DNA of 64,000 nucleotides from Prevotella sp. Its GTDB lineage: Bacteria; Bacteroidota; Bacteroidia; Bacteroidales; Bacteroidaceae. The notes below the pieces were generated by a model. That model ran no database searches. It had not been told where the DNA came from and was given only the letters and a program-made list of their open reading frames with translations. Position numbers and translations under genes: made by a program. The stretch is taken from assembly GCA_017410365.1 (NCBI GenBank), contig JAFQQY010000015.1:1-64000 (forward strand), written 5' to 3'. Positions within the stretch are counted from its first letter, which is position 1, and each line of letters starts with the position of its first letter. Below, piece after piece: positions 54,495 through 62,887 of this stretch.

Positions 54495-54555
54495 GAGAAG
54501 TGCCAGATCTCTTGTCGAGAACTGGCACTTCTTGACCTGAGATCTGGCATTTCTC
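54495..54555. repeat. Hairpin cluster B with constant CTGGCAC core
   Basis: Three cores lie in 61 bp: GTGCCAG (54500-54506), CTGGCAC (54522-54528) and CTGGCAT (54544-54550). Flanks pair as GAGA/TCTC, GTCGAGAA/TTCTTGAC (one G.U) and GAGA/TCTC. This is the same layout as cluster A 30 kb away. Confidence 0.82.
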
Positions 54556-54683
54556 TATAAATAGGTAAAAACATCCCTTGTTAAGGGGTTTACTCATATT
54601 CGTATTATTATGCAGTACTTTGGATTTTTATTCAGCCTACACGATAAATAAAATTTTCCTCCGAATAGCAGAAAATAAACAAA

Positions 54684-54719
54684 AAGAGGATATGCCATTT
54701 TGAAGTGACATATCCTCTT
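54684..54719 (-). terminator. Terminator for the GH57 gene
   Basis: AAGAGGATATG and CATATCCTCTT pair over 11 bp around a 14-nt loop. On the minus strand it is followed by TTTGTTT, 20 nt past the stop codon. Confidence 0.85.
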
Positions 54720-54738
54720 CATAAAGTTATAGTTAATT

Positions 54739-56148
54739 TTACTCAGCTTTCTTTGTTGCTTTCTTAGCAGCAGGTTTCTTTTCTGTTGCTTTCTTCTCAG
54801 CTGTCTTCTTTGCAGGAGCCTTCTTTGAAGCCTTCTGCTTCTCGTCAGCAGCCTGTACCTTCTCAAGCTTTGTCTTCAAACGGCTGATTTCCTTATCCTT
54901 CATCTCAATCTCATCACCCTGGTTCTTGATGGTGGTGAGCAAGCTGTTGAGTTCCTCATTGTCGATTTCCTCTGGATAGAGACTGTGAACACGGTTCATG
55001 AAGTCGCCAAGAATGTTCATGTAGTTGGTGAACGCATCGAACGGACCGCTATAGATACCACGGTCGAGACCTACGTTAGAAGGCTTGGTGGTCATGAAAC
55101 GGAAGTTGTTTGATGCCTGGAGATAATCCCAATCCTGACAGATGCGGCGGTCGTTGGCAATACGCACACGGTCGGCGATGCTGTAAAGCTTTTCAAATGC
55201 CTCACGCTGCATAGCGTTACCGAGCCAGCAGCTGACGTCGCGCTCCTCGTCAACCCATGACAATGTGTCAGGCACTTCGAGATTGCCAACGCTCTTTGTC
55301 ATCTTGCAAATCTCTGTCGGTGTAGCGAAGGTGATGCCCTTTGCCTTAGCACAAGCAGGAAGAGCCTTGATGAAGTCGAGGATGTTTGAAGACAATGGCT
55401 GTGCTATGCCGAGAGCAGAGAGTTCCATGAAGATGTTGATAATCTGCTCGTCTTCTGGCAGAGAAGCTATTGTGTTGATATAGTTGTCGGCAAAGAGCGG
55501 ATAGCCTTCCCAGTCGCTGTTGTTGAAACGCAGTGAGATGTCATCGCTAAGTTCTACATCGCGGAGCAGAAGCTTGAGGTTTGGAGCCATGCAGCAGTTA
55601 TAGACATAGTGAGGTGACTTCCAACCAAGAACGTGCTTTGCACCTTCTGTGAGCATGCCGAGGAATCCCATTGCTGCAGCCTGAGCACCAATGTCATCGC
55701 TGTAAATCAATGACGAGTTGCGCAGTACAGTTGGCTTCTTGCCGAAGTACTCCTCAATCTTTGCACTCTGCTTGCGAACGTCGGCAGCAAAGCACTCTTC
55801 GTTGGCAAGTGAAGAAAGACCGTGAGAATATGGTTCTGCTAAGAACTCCACGCAACCTGTCTCGTTGAGTTCCTGCAACTTTGCAAGAACCTGCGGTGCG
55901 TGCATTTCCAACTGCTCCATACCAACACCTGAGAGAGAGAAGGCAACCTTGAAGTACTTGCCGTTCTCCTTAATCATGTCTTGGAGCACGTTGAGTGCAG
56001 GCATATATGAACGCTCTGCTATATCGCTGATGCTACGCTCATTCTCATAGTCATCATAATAATAATGGTCTGTACCGATGTCAAAGAAACGGTAGCGCTT
56101 GAGATGGATAATCTGATGTATCTCAAAATATAAACATATTGTTTTCAT
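54739..56148 (-). CDS. GH57 alpha-glucan hydrolase with lysine/alanine-rich tail
   Basis: The 469-residue cytoplasmic protein starts KTICLYFEIHQIIHLKRYRF, with the His-Gln typical of GH57. The catalytic-nucleophile region is VEFLAEPYSHGLSSL. It corresponds to the Bacteroides intracellular alpha-amylase next to the GT4 and debranching genes. After the catalytic domain a coiled coil (about 390-435) leads into about 30 residues made almost only of Lys, Ala, Thr, Glu and Pro (KKAPAKKTAEKKATEKKPAA...), like histone H1 tails. The tail may bind nucleic acid or another polyanion. It is expected to act on glycogen or maltodextrins. Confidence 0.92.
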   Translation of the reverse strand: MKTICLYFEIHQIIHLKRYRFFDIGTDHYYYDDYENERSISDIAERSYMPALNVLQDMIKENGKYFKVAFSLSGVGMEQLEMHAPQVLAKLQELNETGCVEFLAEPYSHGLSSLANEECFAADVRKQSAKIEEYFGKKPTVLRNSSLIYSDDIGAQAAAMGFLGMLTEGAKHVLGWKSPHYVYNCCMAPNLKLLLRDVELSDDISLRFNNSDWEGYPLFADNYINTIASLPEDEQIINIFMELSALGIAQPLSSNILDFIKALPACAKAKGITFATPTEICKMTKSVGNLEVPDTLSWVDEERDVSCWLGNAMQREAFEKLYSIADRVRIANDRRICQDWDYLQASNNFRFMTTKPSNVGLDRGIYSGPFDAFTNYMNILGDFMNRVHSLYPEEIDNEELNSLLTTIKNQGDEIEMKDKEISRLKTKLEKVQAADEKQKASKKAPAKKTAEKKATEKKPAAKKATKKAE

Positions 56149-56322
56149 AACTGAGCCCCCCTCTTATCCCACCGAAGGAGGGAAGACCGGCATAGGGGCA
56201 TTGGGTCTTTATATTCTTAATTATTTTTTTAGGTATGCTGGAATGTAAGGAGGCAGGAGGTTGACATTACTTTATCAAGCAAACCTTAATCCTTAATCCC
56301 TAATCTCTAATCCAGAATTCTT
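56149..56322. other. Intergenic spacer with hairpins and 7-bp tandem repeat
   Basis: Next to the GH57 start, on the minus strand, AAGACC/GGTCTT and CCCTC/GAGGG can pair in a GC-rich leader. At 56284-56318 five 7-bp units (CCTTAAT, CCTTAAT, CCCTAAT, CTCTAAT, CCAGAAT) abut the GT4 stop codon. No gene is seen. Confidence 0.6.
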
Positions 56323-57591
56323 CTATTCCCAACCCAAGGTTCTTCTATAGAGTGTGCGAATCCAAGCACCTACCTTAACCCATGTAATCTGGTCAACCTC
56401 GTTCTTGCCTTCTTCCTTGAGGTAGTTGAACAGAGAGTCGTTGGCACAGATAGCATAGATGGCATCGGCCAGGGCGTGGATGTCCCAGTAGTCAACCTTG
56501 ATACAGTTGTTCAGAATCTCGGCACAACCGCTCTGCTTAGAGATGATTGACGGCGTGCCGCACTGCATAGCCTCCAGCGGCGAGATACCAAACGGCTCGC
56601 TCACAGACGGCATAACATAAACATCAGATGCCTTCAAGCATTCATATACCTGCTTGCCACGCATGAAGCCAGGGAAGTGGAAACGATCGGCAATGCCTCT
56701 TTCCGCAGCCAACTGAATCATGGCATCCATCATATCGCCTGAACCTGCCATACAGAAACGCACGTTGCGGGTGCGGTGAAGTACCATATTGGCAGCCTCA
56801 ACGAAATACTCTGGTCCTTTCTGCATAGTGATACGACCGAGGAATGTTACCACCTTCTCCTTGCCTGTGTGGTCGGGACGAGGAATCTCGTCGTACTCCT
56901 TTGGCAATGGATAAACGGCGTTGTGAACGGTGAAGCACTTGCTTGGGTCCTGATGATACTGGTTGATAACCGTCTGGCGCGTCAGTTCACTCACGCACAT
57001 GATGCAGTCGGCGTTGTCCATACCGTTCTTCTCGATAGAATAAACCGTAGGGTTCACCTTTCCGCGAGAGCGGTCGAAGTCGGTAGCGTGAACGTGAATG
57101 CAAAGCGGTTTGCCACTCACCTGCTTGGCATGAATACCGGCAGGGAATGTAAGCCAGTCGTGAGCATGAATGATGTCAAACTCCTCTGTGCGTGCCACAA
57201 CACCGGCTATTACAGAGTAGTTGTTGATTTCCTCATGCAGGTTCTTAGGGTAGCCGCCGGCAAACTCCATGCAGCCAAGGTCGTTGACATGCATATAGTT
57301 GAAGTCGGCATAAATATGATCGCGGCATTTAAAATAATAATCTGGGTCCATGATGTTACCCACACGACTCTTTACGTAGTCGTGATTTACATCACGCCAT
57401 GCTATTGGCACGGCATTCATTGCAACAATTCGGCAAGCATCCTGACTCTCATCACCAAAAGGATGTGGCAGACAGAGCGTGATATCCATATCTCCCTGAG
57501 CCTTCAGTCCTTCAGATATACCATAGTTGGCTGTAGCAAGACCGCCAAATACGTGAGGAGGATACTCCCATCCAAACATTAATACTTTCAT
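56323..57591 (-). CDS. GT4-family glycosyltransferase (glycogen synthase type)
   Basis: The 422-residue cytoplasmic enzyme has a GT-B fold. The N-terminal lobe starts MKVLMFGWEYPPHVFGGLATAN and includes IIHAHDWLTFPAGI. The C-terminal lobe has VTFLGRITMQKGPEYFVEA and the nucleotide-sugar E-x7-E region SEPFGISPLEAMQCG. In Bacteroides the equivalent gene sits with GH57 and the debranching enzyme and is taken to extend alpha-glucan (glycogen) from a nucleotide sugar. A related transferase role is possible. Confidence 0.9.
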   Translation of the reverse strand: MKVLMFGWEYPPHVFGGLATANYGISEGLKAQGDMDITLCLPHPFGDESQDACRIVAMNAVPIAWRDVNHDYVKSRVGNIMDPDYYFKCRDHIYADFNYMHVNDLGCMEFAGGYPKNLHEEINNYSVIAGVVARTEEFDIIHAHDWLTFPAGIHAKQVSGKPLCIHVHATDFDRSRGKVNPTVYSIEKNGMDNADCIMCVSELTRQTVINQYHQDPSKCFTVHNAVYPLPKEYDEIPRPDHTGKEKVVTFLGRITMQKGPEYFVEAANMVLHRTRNVRFCMAGSGDMMDAMIQLAAERGIADRFHFPGFMRGKQVYECLKASDVYVMPSVSEPFGISPLEAMQCGTPSIISKQSGCAEILNNCIKVDYWDIHALADAIYAICANDSLFNYLKEEGKNEVDQITWVKVGAWIRTLYRRTLGWE

Positions 57592-57605
57592 ATCTTCTTA
57601 ATTTT

Positions 57606-57714
57606 AGAAGTTCAGGAGTTCGGGAGTTCAGGAGTTCAGGAGTTCAGGAGTTCAGACATTACATTTAGTCTTTCATTCCTCTTCTCTCATCCCTCATCTT
57701 TCATCCCTCATCTC
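57606..57714. repeat. Two intergenic simple repeats (8 bp and 14 bp)
   Basis: Six units of AGGAGTTC type run from 57606 to 57653. Two perfect units of TCATCCCTCATCTT type follow at 57687-57714. They fill most of the 133-bp gap between the GT4 and debranching genes. Confidence 0.85.
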
Positions 57715-57724
57715 TCATCACTTG

Positions 57725-59674
57725 TTATTTCTGATAGGTATATTTCTCAAGCAGTTTTAATGAGCGCAGAATCTCTGCCACATTCATGGCAAACGACATG
57801 GCACCACGTCCGTGGAACGGAGGATTGCCATCGAAGAGTTCAGGAATAGTTCCAAGAGCATGATAGTTCATCTCGTCTTCGAATCCTACCATGTGGCGTT
57901 CAATAAAGCTCAGTCGGGTACGCTTATAGAGCTTCAAGCATGCTTCCATATAGAAGCCTCCCAGCCATGGCCATGCCGTTCCCTGATGGTAAGCATAGTC
58001 GCGCTGTGTCTGCGGACCAACATACATAGGATTGTATCCGCCACTCTTTGGCGACAGAGAACGGAGTCCCTTAGGCGTGAGCAGTTCTCTTGTACAAACA
58101 TCGAGCACACTCTTCTTCTGGTCTTGATTGAGCGGTGAATAGTCGAAAGCACAAGCGAAAATCATGTTTGGGCGAACACTCCAGTCCATCATATTGCCGT
58201 CAACATAGTCGAGCAGATAGCCATACTCGTTGAGGAATGTATTGACAAACGACTCCTTGCAAACCTCGGCACGCTTCTCCAGAGCTTCAGCCGCTTCTGC
58301 CTTGCCCTCGTCTGCTGCAAGTGATGCGCAGAATCTAAGAGCATTATACCAGAGAGCGTTAAACTCTACGATATAGCCGGTGCGAGGAACTACCGGGCGT
58401 CCGTTGGCTGTTGAATTCATCCATGTAACAGCCTTGTCGCGTCCGTTGCTGTAAAGCAAGCCGTTGTCGTCGAGGCGCAAGTTTGGATGCTTGCCCGCAA
58501 GGATATACTCCATGATATCCTCAACAAGCTTGCCGTACATCTCGCGGCATTTCTCCTTGCCTGCATTCTTGGCATACTGCTGTATTGCCCATATAGCCCA
58601 AAGCAGAACGTCGGGCTGTTCCATCTCATAAATCTTGACGGTTAACGGTTTGCCTTCCATAAACTCACGCAAGCCACGCTCTGCCGTCTTCATCACCAGT
58701 TCAAAATAGTCTTGCTCGTCGATGGCGAGTGTAAGTCCCGGCAATGATATAAATGTATCGCGCGCGCGACACTTGAACCATGGATAACCGGCAAGGATGT
58801 AGCGGTCGTCTTCATTCTCGCGGTTGTGGAACTGATGTGCAGCGTTAACAAGACAGTGGAAGAAGTTGTCGCGTGGTGCGCGCAAATCCACTTCATTGTC
58901 AAACAGTTTTTTCAGTTCGGTTGCCTTGCTTGGCGATATTGACGCAGCAAAGACAATGCTCTCGCCCTTCTTGATTGGCATCTCGAAATAGCCAGGTACG
59001 TAGAGGTCCTCATTAGAATCGTAACCACGTTCCTGCTCCTTAGGATATTCGATGCCACGATACCAGTCTGGCTGGAATACGAACTCGTTCTTCTTGCTGA
59101 ACTGCATATACAGGTCTGGATAGCCGGCATACATACAGGTCTTGATACCGTTGGTAACTGCCTGATAGTCGCGGCTTGCTGTTGTGTTCTCATGCGTGAA
59201 CGCACGGACACTGCGGAAAGCAAGGAAAGGACGGAAGCGAAGCGTTGTTGCAGAATGTGCATCAACGAGGGTGTAACGAATAAGGATTCGATCTTCATAA
59301 TGCTGGAAAACCACTTCCTTCTTCAACAGAACTCCTCCCACACGATAGAGTGTGGTAGGCACCTTGTCACAGTCAAACTCTCGAATGTACTTGTGACCTT
59401 TAGGACTGTAATTGTTTCCCTGATACTTGTGGAGTCCGAGATTAAACTCCGCACCATGCTGGATAACCGTAACATCGAGCGATGACAACAGCACGTGGTT
59501 GTCGTCGTTGATTTCCGGCACTGGCACCACGAGCAAGCCGTGATACTTTCTTGTGTTACAATCAACGATTGTAGAACAAGAATATGCACCAGAACGATTG
59601 GTTCTAAGCAATTCTCTACGGAGGGATTCCTCCAGGTTAGTCATTACAGCCTTTTCAAAACGTAAATAACTCAT
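57725..59674 (-). CDS. Glycogen debranching enzyme (amylo-alpha-1,6-glucosidase, GH133 type)
   Basis: The 649-residue protein has an N-terminal beta-rich domain (about 1-250, with NTRKYHGLLVVPVPEIN and LSSLDVTVIQHGAEFNLG) and a C-terminal (alpha/alpha)6 domain (about 280-645). The latter has GYPWFKCRARDTFISLPG, ALWYNALRF and HQGTAWPWLGGFYMEA. It hydrolyses alpha-1,6 branches in the cytoplasm and completes the glycogen trio with GT4 and GH57. A consensus promoter and a leader hairpin precede it. Confidence 0.93.
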   Translation of the reverse strand: MSYLRFEKAVMTNLEESLRRELLRTNRSGAYSCSTIVDCNTRKYHGLLVVPVPEINDDNHVLLSSLDVTVIQHGAEFNLGLHKYQGNNYSPKGHKYIREFDCDKVPTTLYRVGGVLLKKEVVFQHYEDRILIRYTLVDAHSATTLRFRPFLAFRSVRAFTHENTTASRDYQAVTNGIKTCMYAGYPDLYMQFSKKNEFVFQPDWYRGIEYPKEQERGYDSNEDLYVPGYFEMPIKKGESIVFAASISPSKATELKKLFDNEVDLRAPRDNFFHCLVNAAHQFHNRENEDDRYILAGYPWFKCRARDTFISLPGLTLAIDEQDYFELVMKTAERGLREFMEGKPLTVKIYEMEQPDVLLWAIWAIQQYAKNAGKEKCREMYGKLVEDIMEYILAGKHPNLRLDDNGLLYSNGRDKAVTWMNSTANGRPVVPRTGYIVEFNALWYNALRFCASLAADEGKAEAAEALEKRAEVCKESFVNTFLNEYGYLLDYVDGNMMDWSVRPNMIFACAFDYSPLNQDQKKSVLDVCTRELLTPKGLRSLSPKSGGYNPMYVGPQTQRDYAYHQGTAWPWLGGFYMEACLKLYKRTRLSFIERHMVGFEDEMNYHALGTIPELFDGNPPFHGRGAMSFAMNVAEILRSLKLLEKYTYQK

Positions 59675-59713
59675 AGTTCCTATATTAAGGTTTTAATTAT
59701 TCATTCGGTTATT

Positions 59714-59739
59714 TTATGCACATTTGGCAATGCGCATAA
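59714..59739 (-). promoter_or_regulatory. Dyad just after the transcription start of the glycogen trio
   Basis: TTATGCACATT and AATGCGCATAA form an 11-bp inverted repeat with one mismatch around TGGC. It lies within about 30 nt downstream of the predicted start site, so it may be an operator or a leader hairpin. Confidence 0.55.
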
Positions 59740-59748
59740 ATAATTTCC

Positions 59749-59779
59749 CAAAATTAATAATTTTAGTTATTATAACAAA
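59749..59779 (-). promoter_or_regulatory. Promoter of the debranching enzyme gene
   Basis: Minus strand: TTTG at 59779-59776, a 19-nt spacer and TAATTTTG at 59756-59749. This is an exact fit to the consensus. Confidence 0.82.
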
Positions 59780-59861
59780 ATAAAAAAGGATATTTTTGTA
59801 AAATACCCTTATTTTATACAGTAAAGACCCAAGTTTCGCTTGTTTGTGGAGATAAAAGAAG

Positions 59862-60797
59862 TTATGCAGGAATAAGAAAGTTTATCACTTCTTGCTCTAC
59901 GGTAATTCTAAACGAGCCGGCTGGCTTTTCCATCAGATTCCCGTCAACACCAACCAAGGCATGGCGTGCCTCTTCTATCAACACCTCGCGTGTGCGATAG
60001 GGATGAACATTGCGATGATTGAGGAAACGTCCTGTCAGCAACAGCCATATACCGGCAAACAACTGCTTTATCTCTGGATGATGAACCACTGAGACGTCGA
60101 GCAGACCGTTATATGGTACGGCATTGGGGGTCTGTCCATAGCCCGGACCGCTTCCCACACATACGTTCATTACCTTACGGTCTATTATGTCGGCATTGAT
60201 TTTAAGTTTCATCTTATAGTCCATACGATGGAAAAGCATCACCCAGAAAGAGATGATGAAGGCAAGGGTTCGCGAACCGAGAGTCTTGCGCACCTGTCGG
60301 CGCTGGTTCATCAGGTCGGCAACCAAGCCGATATTGACACAGTTCAGGAAATAATGTTTCTTGCTCTCTCCTTCGGAGTTTTCATATCTCACGCAGCCAA
60401 GGTCAATCTTTCTTACTCTATGCTTGATAAGCCAATCGACAGTTTGCTGCACTTCATTTTCCTTGAAGTCCCAGAAACGGGCGAAGTCATTGATAACACC
60501 ATTAGGAATAACACCGAGCGATATGCCGTCACGCACTTTCTTATCAACATTCATCAGACAGTTGACCGCATCGCTAAGTGCAGAATCGCCGCCTACAATG
60601 ATGATATCCTTGTAGCCATTAGCGATAAACATGTTCATCAAGCGCTCAACACTTTCAATACTTTCACTTTGCACAAAGTCATATTTGACATTGCGCTCGT
60701 CAAGTGCACGTAAAACCTTTTGCCAAAGTTTACGGCTGTTTCTGAATCCTTTCTTAGGGCAGTAAATAATGCCCCAACGCTTATCTATTTCCATCAT
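59862..60797 (-). CDS. Diacylglycerol/lipid kinase-family protein
   Basis: The 311-residue protein has the DAGK catalytic fold: WGIIYCPKKGFRNS at the N-terminus, then IIIVGGDSALSDAVNCLM and GVIPNGVINDFAR. The usual GGDGT signature reads GGDSA here, so catalysis may be altered. The C-terminal half carries the typical YNGLLDVSVVHHP and VGVDGNL stretches. It may phosphorylate a lipid at the inner membrane face. It lies 17 bp after miaA and shares its transcript. Confidence 0.87.
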   Translation of the reverse strand: MMEIDKRWGIIYCPKKGFRNSRKLWQKVLRALDERNVKYDFVQSESIESVERLMNMFIANGYKDIIIVGGDSALSDAVNCLMNVDKKVRDGISLGVIPNGVINDFARFWDFKENEVQQTVDWLIKHRVRKIDLGCVRYENSEGESKKHYFLNCVNIGLVADLMNQRRQVRKTLGSRTLAFIISFWVMLFHRMDYKMKLKINADIIDRKVMNVCVGSGPGYGQTPNAVPYNGLLDVSVVHHPEIKQLFAGIWLLLTGRFLNHRNVHPYRTREVLIEEARHALVGVDGNLMEKPAGSFRITVEQEVINFLIPA

Positions 60798-60802
60798 GCT
60801 AT

Positions 60803-60841
60803 AACCTCAAAACCTTACATCCTCATCAACCTCAAAACCTC
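60803..60841. repeat. Direct repeat across the end of miaA
   Basis: AACCTCAAAACCT occurs at 60803-60815 and 60828-60840, with CATCAACCT units between and after. The repeats include the miaA stop codon and its last codons. Confidence 0.75.
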
Positions 60842-61732
60842 ATCAACCTTTTCCTCCATCGTCATCATGGCATCTACCCAGTGGATGGTGAAACCACGGC
60901 GCTCCATTCCTCGGAACCATGTCATCTGTCGCTTGGCAAACTGATGAATGGCTATCTCAAGCGAACGGTACATCTCTTCGTATGTGGTTTTGCCTATTAT
61001 ATATTCTGTTACGAACTTATACTCCAAACCATAATATATCAGGTCGTCGGCTGGAATACCACTGTCAAGCAGGGCCTTGACCTCCTCCACCATTCCTGTT
61101 TCCAGTCGCTGTTTCAGTCGTCGGCTTATCTTCCTGCGGCGTTCCTCCCTGTCTATATCGACACCTATTATCACCGAGTCGATTGGCGGTATCTGTGCTC
61201 CCTCTTGCTGATTCTCTCCATTGAAGAGTTCTATCTCAATGGCTCTGATGGCACGCTGTGCACTGTCAACATCGGTCTTGTTGTGCATGTTAGTACCATT
61301 CTTTCGCTTCAGTTCCACAAGCATTTGAGTCAGTTCTTCCAGACTCTTTCCCTCCAGACTTGCTCTTAGTTGCTTGTTTTCGGGCACTGGCGCCAACTGA
61401 TAACCTTTCAGTACGGCTTCAAGATAGAGTCCGGTACCTCCGCAAAGAATTGGCGTCACTCCCCTACTGCGAATGTCTTCGTATGCTTTCAGGAAGTCAT
61501 GCTGATATTGGAAGAGATTGTATTTCGTTCCCGGTTCTGCTATGTCTATCAAATGATAAGGCACTTCGCCATAGTCGTCAAGGTCCTTGCCCGTACCTAT
61601 ATCCATACGCCTATACACCTGACGCGAGTCGGCACTGATTATCTCACCGCCAATACGCCTTGCCAGTGCAGCGGCAAAGGGTGTCTTTCCGCTTGCCGTA
61701 GGGCCTAATATGGTTATCATCTTTTCTTTCAT
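60815..61732 (-). CDS. miaA: tRNA dimethylallyltransferase
   Basis: Adds a dimethylallyl group to A37 of tRNAs that read UNN codons. The P-loop ILGPTASGKTPFAAALARR is at the N-terminus, followed by ISADSRQVYRRMDIGTGK and PILCGGTGLYLEAVLKG. The C-terminal RQMTWFRGMERRGFTIHW is characteristic. At 305 residues it is full length. The last codons lie in a short direct repeat, so the C-terminal few residues may vary between strains. The lipid kinase gene follows in the same operon. Confidence 0.95.
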   Translation of the reverse strand: MKEKMITILGPTASGKTPFAAALARRIGGEIISADSRQVYRRMDIGTGKDLDDYGEVPYHLIDIAEPGTKYNLFQYQHDFLKAYEDIRSRGVTPILCGGTGLYLEAVLKGYQLAPVPENKQLRASLEGKSLEELTQMLVELKRKNGTNMHNKTDVDSAQRAIRAIEIELFNGENQQEGAQIPPIDSVIIGVDIDREERRRKISRRLKQRLETGMVEEVKALLDSGIPADDLIYYGLEYKFVTEYIIGKTTYEEMYRSLEIAIHQFAKRQMTWFRGMERRGFTIHWVDAMMTMEEKVDEVLRLMRM

Positions 61733-61745
61733 ACAATCAATTCTG

Positions 61746-61777
61746 CAAATATAACTCTTTTATTTGAAATAAGCAAA
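61746..61777 (-). promoter_or_regulatory. Promoter of miaA and the lipid kinase gene
   Basis: Minus strand: TTTG at 61777-61774, a 20-nt spacer and TATATTTG at 61753-61746. The start codon is 14 nt downstream of the -7 element, so the leader is very short. Confidence 0.8.
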
Positions 61778-61846
61778 TTTATCATGCCATGTGGGATATT
61801 TTAAAACATAATCGCGCAAAAGATTGCATATTTCAAATCATTCGCT

Positions 61847-61854
61847 TATCTTTG
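61847..61854 (+). promoter_or_regulatory. -7 element for the aldo/keto reductase operon
   Basis: TATCTTTG matches TAnnTTTG, with TTG 21 nt upstream (61823-61825). The ATG is 31 nt downstream. Confidence 0.65.
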
Positions 61855-61884
61855 CGATTATTATCACTAATTTATTAAAGCAAT

Positions 61885-62868
61885 ATGAACTACCGTACAC
61901 TTGGAAAAACAGGCTATGAAGTAAGCGAGATATCACTCGGCACATGGCAATTAGGTTCTCGTTGGGGCGACCCATTCAGCGAAGAGGTGGCACAGCAGAC
62001 GCTTGAGGCTGCACTCGAAAACGGCATCAACATGCTTGACACTGCCGACATCTATCAGGATGGTTGCAGCGAAAGGGCTATCGGCCGTTTTCTGAAAGCT
62101 CATCCAGAGAAACGAATATATGTTGTAACAAAGATGGGACGCGCCCTCAACCCACACGTTGCCGAGGGTTATACCGAGGAGAACATGCGCCGCTTTGTAA
62201 ACCAGAGCCGTGAGAGAATGGGCGTCGATGCTCTCGACCTCACACTGCTCCACTGTCCTCCTACACCGATTTTCAGCAACAAGGAGTTTTTTGCCTGCCT
62301 CGACAAGATGAAGGCTGAGGGCATTATCCGTCACTATGGTGTGAGCATCGAGCGTATAGACGAAGGACTTGCTGCTCTTGAGCACGACATATCTGCTATC
62401 GAGGTTATATTTAATATGTATAGACAGCGCCCTGCCGAGGAACTGTTCAAGAAGGCTGCGGAGAAGAACGTGGGCATCATCGTGCGTGTGCCTCTGGCCA
62501 GTGGAATGCTTACAGGCACATATACCGCCGACAAGACTTTCGGACCAAACGACCATCGCACATACAACCGCAACGGAGAGTCATTCGACAAGGGCGAGAC
62601 ATTCTCTGGCGTTGACTATCTCACAGGAATACGTTCTGCAGAGCGTCTAAAGGCAGAACTGCCAACTGACGACCTTGCAGGCATGGCCTTGCGCTGGTGC
62701 CTCATGTTCCCGGAGGTGAGTGTCGTTATTCCTGGTGCCAGTCGTCCGGAACAAATCGTTCGCAACGTGGCAGCATCAGAACTCCCGCCTCTATCACCGG
62801 CACAAATGGAAACCGTAAAAAGAATATACAACGAGGACATAAAAGATTCTGTCCACAACCTGTGGTAA
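61885..62868 (+). CDS. Aldo/keto reductase
   Basis: A 327-residue TIM-barrel oxidoreductase using NADPH. The catalytic tetrad is visible: Asp52 and Tyr57 in LDTADIYQDG, Lys83 in VVTKMG and His123 in LLHCPP. The start MNYRTLGKTGYEVSEISLGTW is typical. The cofactor end has VVIPGASRPEQIVRNVAAS. The substrate is unknown; many relatives act on sugar aldehydes. It is 19 bp upstream of a GH43-like gene and probably co-transcribed. Confidence 0.92.
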   Translation: MNYRTLGKTGYEVSEISLGTWQLGSRWGDPFSEEVAQQTLEAALENGINMLDTADIYQDGCSERAIGRFLKAHPEKRIYVVTKMGRALNPHVAEGYTEENMRRFVNQSRERMGVDALDLTLLHCPPTPIFSNKEFFACLDKMKAEGIIRHYGVSIERIDEGLAALEHDISAIEVIFNMYRQRPAEELFKKAAEKNVGIIVRVPLASGMLTGTYTADKTFGPNDHRTYNRNGESFDKGETFSGVDYLTGIRSAERLKAELPTDDLAGMALRWCLMFPEVSVVIPGASRPEQIVRNVAASELPPLSPAQMETVKRIYNEDIKDSVHNLW

Positions 62869-62887
62869 CAGCCAACAACAAAACTAT

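Noticed and set aside
57606-57653. Possible CRISPR array
   Set aside because: The units are 8 bp with no spacers, so this is a microsatellite. The 22-bp hairpin arrays also lack unique spacers of CRISPR size.
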